Assembly (NCBI GenBank): GCA_024226315.1
Contig: JAAELT010000480.1
Location: 1-35,262 of the forward strand
Reading direction: 5' to 3'
DNA from: a bacterium
GTDB taxonomy: Bacteria; Acidobacteriota; Thermoanaerobaculia; Multivoradales; J023
DNA length: 35,262 nt
Shown here in pieces: positions 31,601 through 35,262 of this stretch. How positions within the stretch are numbered: position 1 is the stretch's first letter; the number at the start of each line of letters is the position of its first letter. The position numbers and the translations under genes are program-made. The notes beneath the pieces are model-generated. The model was given only the letters and a program-made list of their open reading frames with translations. It had not been told where the DNA came from and made no database searches.

Positions 31601-33247
31601 ACGACGCCCGACGGCACGACCCAGGAGGTGACCCCCACGACCACTCCCGCCGCGCCGCCCGCGGACGCCGGCACGCCGCCGGTGACCATCGAGGTCGAGG
31701 AGGGCGAGGTCGAGGTCACCAACAACGATCAGGGCGTCAGCATGACCCTCGACGAGGGCTTCGGCGTCAGCCTGACCGGTAACGAGGACGGCAGTCTGGA
31801 GATCGTCGCCGATCCATCCAACCCCGGCGACCTGGTGGTGGCGGGAGAAGGCACGATCAACATCGCCCCGGGCTCGACCGTGGAGGCTGCCACTGGCGAC
31901 GCCGGCTTGGAAGTCGAAGTGACCGCCGGCGCGGCCGTGGTGACGACGCCCGACGGCCAGGTTCAGGAAGTCAGCTCGCCCAACCCGCCGGCCTCGCCGC
32001 CGCCACCCGAGGGCTCGGCCGGCCCTTCCGCACAGGTGACCATCCAGGTGGAAGAAGGCCAGGTCGAAGTCACCAACGACGATCAGGGCGTCTCCATGAC
32101 CCTAGACGAGGGCTTCGGCGTCAGCCTGACCGGCAACGAGGACGGTAGCCTGGAGATCGCCGCCGACCCCGGCAATCCCGGCGACCTGGTGGTGGCGGGC
32201 GATGGCAGCGTGACCATCGCGCCGGGCGGCACGGTGGAGGCGACCGGTGGCCCCGACGGCCTGGACGTCGAGGTCACCGAGGGCTCGGCCGTGGTGACGA
32301 CGCCAGACGGCCAGATTCAGGAGGTCGTGCCCGACGGGGAGCCGGCGGACGCGCCGCCGCCAGCGGAAACTGGAGAGGGCGGCCAGGTCTTCACCTTCGG
32401 CAATCCCGATTACGACCCGCCATCGACCACGCCGGTGACGTTCGGCGTCGAGGAAGGCCAGATCGAGATCTTCAACGAAGATCACGGCATCTCCCTGACT
32501 CTCGACGCCGGCTTCGGCGTTACCCTCGCCGACACGCCGACCGGGGACCTGCAGATCGTCGCGGATCCGGACAATCCCGGGGACCTGACGATCACCCAGG
32601 GAGGCCAGAGCGTCACGGTCGCGTCCGGGTCCACCGTCGAGACCGACAGCGGCCGGCAACGGCTCGACGTCGACGTGGTCAGCGGTACGGCGACCGTGTC
32701 GGGACCTTCCGGCGAGGTGGTGGTGCTCGACGAGGGCGACAGCACCACGGGCGACGACGACGGCGGCGAGGGCACCGACCCGGGCGACGGCACAGGCGAC
32801 GGCGGTGAGGGCGAAGGCGACGACGACACCGGCGGCGACGACACCGGCGGCGACGACACCGGCGGTGACGACACAGGCGACGGATCCACCCCGACCGGCG
32901 GCGGCGGCGACGACGGTGGCGACACGGGCGGTGGCGACACGGGCGGTGGCGGCACAGGCGGTGGTGGCGGCGACGACGGCGGCGAGGACGGCGACGACAC
33001 AGGCGGTGGTGACCCGGGCGACGGCGATCCGCCCCCTGGCGATGATGACGATGGTGACGACTTCTTCGACGACGACATTCCAGAGCTTGCCTGTGGTGAA
33101 TGCGGCATTCCCGACGGCTTCGGAGGCTGCATCGACGTCAACTCGTTGTGTCCAGACGAAAATTGCCTCGTCGGACGAACCTGCAGCAACGGACAGTGCG
33201 TCGGCGGCACCGCGCCGGCCAGCGGAGAGGATCCCAACTGTCCCTAG
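28688..33247 (+). CDS. Large secreted FecR-domain protein C with about ten tandem units, Asp/Gly linker and Cys-rich cap
   Basis: 1519 residues from ATG 28688, which gives a compact signal peptide MVRSILRSLC...AVAQ (cleavage near 23). A GTG at 28616, overlapping the stop of B by four bases, would add 24 residues. The FecR domain spans 25-160, with ERVAQLTRVDGDV, QVGPRVRNGS and EFETPSGVAAVKGT. A first divergent repeat unit begins at CEEGEVEV (166), and nine further units begin at nt 29513, 29864, 30227, 30581, 30980, 31337, 31679, 32033 and 32432. Each carries (E/D)EGxVEVTN, MTLDEGFGVSL, NPGDLVV, IAPGSTVEA and AVVTTPDG. Pro/Ala-rich linkers separate units. Then come an Asp/Gly/Thr low-complexity stretch (nt 32729-33078) and an eight-cysteine tail (33088-33244). 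The repeats are very acidic. A surface fibre or stalk is inferred, not shown. Confidence 0.85.
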   Translation: MVRSILRSLCVLSLVALAMPAVAQERVAQLTRVDGDVRVIRPNGETLEARQVGPRVRNGSLFGGDAVRTGAEAAATLIFSDGSQLKLRAETDREMREIDLSLLVDSGRHERPLGRRIKVLAGEVWSQTVASNEVLTEFETPSGVAAVKGTILDVRVGEDGASSFACEEGEVEVFHFAAGMGFELSGGYGVGWRKENGKRWSFTAAAENPGPLALEVGGRRKLQAVAGSRLSAQIERQAVRLAVDEGVLLLPDGKQLIQGQRLAYANSARRGSPRAPVTIRTDEGLVELSNPRHGLVADLAAGYQTTLSETLSGDLRIAAPDSNPGEMSILQGGHQADLQPGAVVDAATGRQQLEIDVVAGSAVVTEPEGARQNLVPPASGASAGSGGAPPRPPVSFQVQEGQIEITNEAQGVTMTLEAGYGVSLTSTIDGGLEVVTPSSNPGDLVLQGQGSVSIAPGSTVETSSGPAGLEADVRSGSATLTTAAGTQQQLTPPAPPATAPPIIHVSAPAVATPQVSFQVEEGEIEITNEAQGVTMTLDAGFGVSLANTAAGTLEIVADPVNPGDLVVQGEGTINIAPGSTVEASAGDAGLEVEVSAGAAVVTTTDGTTQEMSSPNPPAVPLVPTGTAGPTVPVSIQVDEGQVEVTNDDQGFSLTLDEGFGVSLTGNPDGTLEIVADPANPGDLVVSGNGSVTIAPGSTVEATAGSAGLEVEVTAGSAVVTTPDGTAQPVTSTTPPAVPTAAPAPAPAATPAPAPVAVATDAGTPQVTFEVEEGEVVVTNDDQGVSMTLEEGFGVSLANAPDGSLEIVADPSNPSDLVVAGEGTINIAPGSTVEAATGDAGLEVEVTAGAAVVTTPDGQVLEVSSPNPPVSPPLVPDAPAGPTAPVTIQVDEGQVVVTNNDQGVSMTLDEGFGVSMTGNPDGGLEIVADPGNPGDLVVAGNGSVTIAPGSTVEATAGPAGLAVEVTEGSAVVTTPDGTTQEVTPTTTPAAPPADAGTPPVTIEVEEGEVEVTNNDQGVSMTLDEGFGVSLTGNEDGSLEIVADPSNPGDLVVAGEGTINIAPGSTVEAATGDAGLEVEVTAGAAVVTTPDGQVQEVSSPNPPASPPPPEGSAGPSAQVTIQVEEGQVEVTNDDQGVSMTLDEGFGVSLTGNEDGSLEIAADPGNPGDLVVAGDGSVTIAPGGTVEATGGPDGLDVEVTEGSAVVTTPDGQIQEVVPDGEPADAPPPAETGEGGQVFTFGNPDYDPPSTTPVTFGVEEGQIEIFNEDHGISLTLDAGFGVTLADTPTGDLQIVADPDNPGDLTITQGGQSVTVASGSTVETDSGRQRLDVDVVSGTATVSGPSGEVVVLDEGDSTTGDDDGGEGTDPGDGTGDGGEGEGDDDTGGDDTGGDDTGGDDTGDGSTPTGGGGDDGGDTGGGDTGGGGTGGGGGDDGGEDGDDTGGGDPGDGDPPPGDDDDGDDFFDDDIPELACGECGIPDGFGGCIDVNSLCPDENCLVGRTCSNGQCVGGTAPASGEDPNCP
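29513..32728 (+). repeat. Nine tandem 342-399 bp units coding a FecR-derived repeat
   Basis: Unit starts: 29513, 29864, 30227, 30581, 30980, 31337, 31679, 32033 and 32432. Units at 30227, 30980 and 31679 share GEGTINIAPG and SSPNPP (type A). Units at 30581, 31337 and 32033 share GNGSVTIAPG or GDGSVTIAPG and a T/E-rich end (type B). A-to-A spacing is 753 and 699 bp; B-to-B is 756 and 696 bp. The array therefore grew as A-B dimers. Confidence 0.85.
32831..32875 (+). repeat. Three 15-bp direct repeats (GGDDT) in the Asp/Gly linker
   Basis: GGCGGCGACGACACC at 32831-32845 and 32846-32860, and a two-mismatch copy at 32861-32875. They lie in the low-complexity linker before the cysteine-rich tail. 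Being in frame and short, they are slippage-prone without breaking the gene. Confidence 0.8.
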
Positions 33248-33270
33248 CGGATCATCGGAGAGCCAGAAAG

Positions 33271-34584
33271 ATGAAGATGCGAGTCTCGGTCGCAACGGCC
33301 GTACTGTTGCTCGGCGTAGCCCTCGTAGCCCCGACCTGGGCCCAGGAAGGGGAGGTCGACGGAGAGGAAGAGCGGGTGGTGACCTTCGGCATCGAGCTGA
33401 TCACGGAATACGACGACAATCCGAATCTCGGTGCTGATACCGGCGATACCCTGGAATCGCCGAAAGACGATTTCGTGATTCGCGCCAAGCCGCGGCTGAA
33501 GATCGACTACCCGCACCGTGATCACGAGTTCAAGCTCGATTTCGGCGGAATCTTGCGCGAGGGCTCGGACTCGGAGCTGTCCGAATCCAACCTGCGCGGC
33601 CGAGCCAGCGTCGAGCTCAACTTCGCCAGCGGCCTGGAGATCGAGCTCTACGACTTCTATCTCGAGACCGAGTTCGACCAGGCGTTGTTCTTCGTCGAGA
33701 CCCCGGACCTGGCGCTGGTCGAGCCGGGAATCAGCGAGACCGACAGCAACACCCTGGGATTCGATATCAAGTACGTTCCGAAGCGCCGTCTCACCGCCGA
33801 GGCCAGCTACTCCAGTACCGATCAGCACTTCGTCTTCGGCACCCCGAATTCGCCGCCCGACGACCGTGACGTCGAGGTCTTCTCGGGCTCCGTCGAGTTT
33901 CCGCTGAGCCTCAAGTGGGTCGGTGTGCTGGCGGTCGACTTCAACGAGCACCAGAGTGTCCAGCAGCCGCCCCGCAACTTCGACGAGCTCCAGTACCTCG
34001 CGGGCTTGCGCTGGGAGCGCACCGAGCAGCTGTCGTTTTTTCTCGAAGCTGGCGTCGGCGAAGCCGATTTCGCCGACACTCCGGGAGTCGAGTTCGACAA
34101 CACCGTCTGGATCCTCGGCACCGAGATCGACTTCACCGACGACTCGAGCCTCGAACTGTCCTTCGGCCAGGACCTATACGGCGAGACCGCCTATGAGATC
34201 CTGCTCGACCGCACCCGCGAAAAAGACGCCGGGCTGCGGCTCCTGATCCGTAAGTCGTCGCAGAACTCGTTCGCGTCGGAGACCCTGGGACGCATCTTCG
34301 AAGCCACGATCGTGGGTCTGAAATACAAGCACTTCTTCGACGAACGCTTCTCGTTCGGTGCGGAGGCTCGGTACTTCGACCTCCAGGCCAACGAAGGCGA
34401 GCTGATGCAGGACGACACCACCTGGCTCGGTCGAGTCGAGGTCGACTACACGATCAGGCCCGAGTGGATGCGCCTCGGCGGTTTCGCCCAGATCTCCACC
34501 AGGGACTCGAACAACCCGGTCAACGAGTTCGAGAACACCCGAATCGGCGTGACCCTGAAGCTGGTCCGCGGCGCCCAGGACTAG
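33271..34584 (+). CDS. Outer-membrane beta-barrel protein (BBP2_2/porin-like)
   Basis: 437 residues. The signal peptide is MKMRVSVATAVLLLG...TWA, cleaved near residue 24. The mature start, ITEYDDNPNLG, with its YDDN motif followed by alternating polar/hydrophobic strands (FVIRAKPRLKIDY, HEFKLDFGGIL, ASVELNFASGLEIELYDFYL), fits the putative beta-barrel porin 2 type, often found in envelope or polysaccharide-related loci. Strands continue to the end (TRIGVTLKLVRG), but the last residue is not the usual aromatic. GGAG lies ten bases before ATG 33271; ATG 33277 is an alternative. An upstream in-frame extension to 33100 lies inside the end of gene C and lacks the signal peptide. The gap to gene C is 23 bases, suggesting co-expression. 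Its role as a pore or anchor for the FecR proteins is inference. Confidence 0.8.
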   Translation: MKMRVSVATAVLLLGVALVAPTWAQEGEVDGEEERVVTFGIELITEYDDNPNLGADTGDTLESPKDDFVIRAKPRLKIDYPHRDHEFKLDFGGILREGSDSELSESNLRGRASVELNFASGLEIELYDFYLETEFDQALFFVETPDLALVEPGISETDSNTLGFDIKYVPKRRLTAEASYSSTDQHFVFGTPNSPPDDRDVEVFSGSVEFPLSLKWVGVLAVDFNEHQSVQQPPRNFDELQYLAGLRWERTEQLSFFLEAGVGEADFADTPGVEFDNTVWILGTEIDFTDDSSLELSFGQDLYGETAYEILLDRTREKDAGLRLLIRKSSQNSFASETLGRIFEATIVGLKYKHFFDERFSFGAEARYFDLQANEGELMQDDTTWLGRVEVDYTIRPEWMRLGGFAQISTRDSNNPVNEFENTRIGVTLKLVRGAQD

Positions 34585-34629
34585 GCCGCAGAGCGTCGTC
34601 CGTAGCGATTCCAAGTCTCGCGTTCCCTG

Positions 34630-35262
34630 ATGAGGAGCCTCTCTACCTTCGCAACGGTCGGCGCCTTGAGCCCGCTCGTGTGCCTGCTGCTGGCCGCGCA
34701 GCCCGTGGCGGCGGCCGGGCTGCCGGCCGACGACGAGCGATCTTTGATCTACCTGTCGGGTGCCGGCGCCGGCACCGACGCCGGCGACTACGTGAGCGCT
34801 CAGGGCGGTCTGGACGAGGCCTACCAGTTCTTCATCGAGGTGCCGCCCGGGCAGCGAGCGCTGGAAATCGAGCTCTATGACGCCGACGTCCTGATGGGCG
34901 CGAGCGGCACCGGCGAAGTCGACCTGGCGCGGGGAGGCGTCGGCGACACCAAGGTCCGCTACGAGCTCTACGACCCCTCGGGCCACAGGGTCGCAACCCG
35001 TTTCGCAACCGCCGACGAGAGCGGGCCGGCAGGGGCAGATCGGGCTTGGATGACTCTGTATTCCAGCAAGACGGCGTATTCCAGCAAGACGGCGTATTCC
35101 AGCAAGACCGCGGGCGTGGGCGGCGGCGCCCTGTTCGCCGATCGGTTCGAGCAGTCGGCGTATGACAATGACGATGGCGACCGGTCCTTCGCCAGTCCAT
35201 GGCGCGGAGCCGCGGACCTCGGCGGCGGCGGCGTGCTGGGCGGTGACATCCGCATCGTCGAC
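34630..35262 (+). CDS. Secreted protein, 5' part (3'-truncated by window edge)
   Basis: The frame stays open from ATG 34630 to the end of the window (211 codons). A signal peptide covers about residues 1-29 (hydrophobic VCLLLAAQPVAAA). The following segment has beta-rich text (YQFFIEVPPGQRALEIELYD, residues about 64-83) and a predicted small jelly-roll-like region, then three YSSKTA repeats. It then carries ALFADRFEQ and a YDNDDG...W segment. That last segment resembles the adhesion-type domain that opens many large DUF11-containing exoproteins (pattern YxNxDGxxxW), so a further giant surface protein is likely, but this is recalled similarity only. It begins 45 bases after the barrel gene, a gap in which I see no terminator or promoter. 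Confidence 0.75.
   Translation, partial: MRSLSTFATVGALSPLVCLLLAAQPVAAAGLPADDERSLIYLSGAGAGTDAGDYVSAQGGLDEAYQFFIEVPPGQRALEIELYDADVLMGASGTGEVDLARGGVGDTKVRYELYDPSGHRVATRFATADESGPAGADRAWMTLYSSKTAYSSKTAYSSKTAGVGGGALFADRFEQSAYDNDDGDRSFASPWRGAADLGGGGVLGGDIRIVD
35059..35112 (+). repeat. Three 18-bp tandem repeats (YSSKTA)
   Basis: TATTCCAGCAAGACGGCG at 35059-35076 and 35077-35094, and a copy with one change at 35095-35112. They lie in frame within the last gene, so copy-number changes would lengthen or shorten a serine/lysine-rich segment by six residues without a frameshift. Confidence 0.9.

Noticed and set aside
27339..33247. Classical FecR anti-sigma regulators
   Set aside because: All three proteins start with signal peptides instead of a cytoplasmic sigma-binding segment, and no FecI or TonB-receptor gene is present in the window.
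33100..33270. Earlier start for the beta-barrel gene
   Set aside because: It lies inside the cysteine-rich end of gene C, is Arg-rich, and would bury the signal peptide that begins at 33271.
35059..35112. CRISPR array
   Set aside because: The 18-bp repeats are contiguous with no spacers, lie in a coding frame and have no cas genes near. The 15-bp repeats at 32831-32875 fail in the same way.

Overview
The window is high-GC DNA from what looks like a free-living Gram-negative bacterium. It has outer-membrane barrel and O-antigen ligase-like genes, many Sec signal peptides, and giant secreted proteins built from DUF11, GEVED, PD40, NHL and FG-GAP modules. This repertoire, together with FecR-domain clusters and a palindromic intergenic repeat, resembles Acidobacteriota (Thermoanaerobaculia-like) or a neighbouring phylum. 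That placement is inferred from gene content only. I saw no rRNA, tRNA, CRISPR array, transposase or phage gene.

Layout. (1) Nt 2-5125: the 3' part of a giant secreted FG-GAP/DUF11 protein whose start lies outside the window. (2) Nt 5126-5510: an intergenic region with a palindromic REP-like element, a strong hairpin, and a structured leader with partial resemblance to a c-di-GMP-I aptamer. (3) Nt 5511-22886: one 17.4-kb ORF for a 5791-residue secreted modular protein. Its last third is a close paralogue of the first gene, and both end in the same short tail motif (LF-DGFE-x3-DT-x-EW). (4) Nt 22887-22995: a second, inverted copy of the REP-like element and a -10-like box six bases before the next ATG. 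(5) Nt 22996-25959: a three-gene glycine betaine/proline-type ABC importer (binding protein, permease, ATPase). (6) Nt 25975-27225, minus strand: an O-antigen ligase/polymerase-like membrane protein. (7) Nt 27339-35262: a plus-strand run of three consecutive FecR-domain secreted proteins of increasing size, a beta-barrel outer-membrane protein, and the start of another large secreted protein that runs off the window.

How it may work together. The giant proteins look like extracellular or surface proteins assembled from beta-propellers and a beta-helix joined by DUF11/GEVED spacers. They carry no recognisable catalytic domain. The FecR series lacks the FecI sigma factor and TonB receptor expected of a classical FecIR switch. 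It has export signals and sits beside a porin-like barrel, so it looks like an envelope or surface structural cluster rather than a signalling one. The main candidate for something undescribed is this cluster: the C-terminal part of a FecR fold occurs zero, one and about ten times in three adjacent genes. The longest protein contains 848 consecutive residues without lysine or arginine and ends in an Asp/Gly linker and a cysteine-rich cap.
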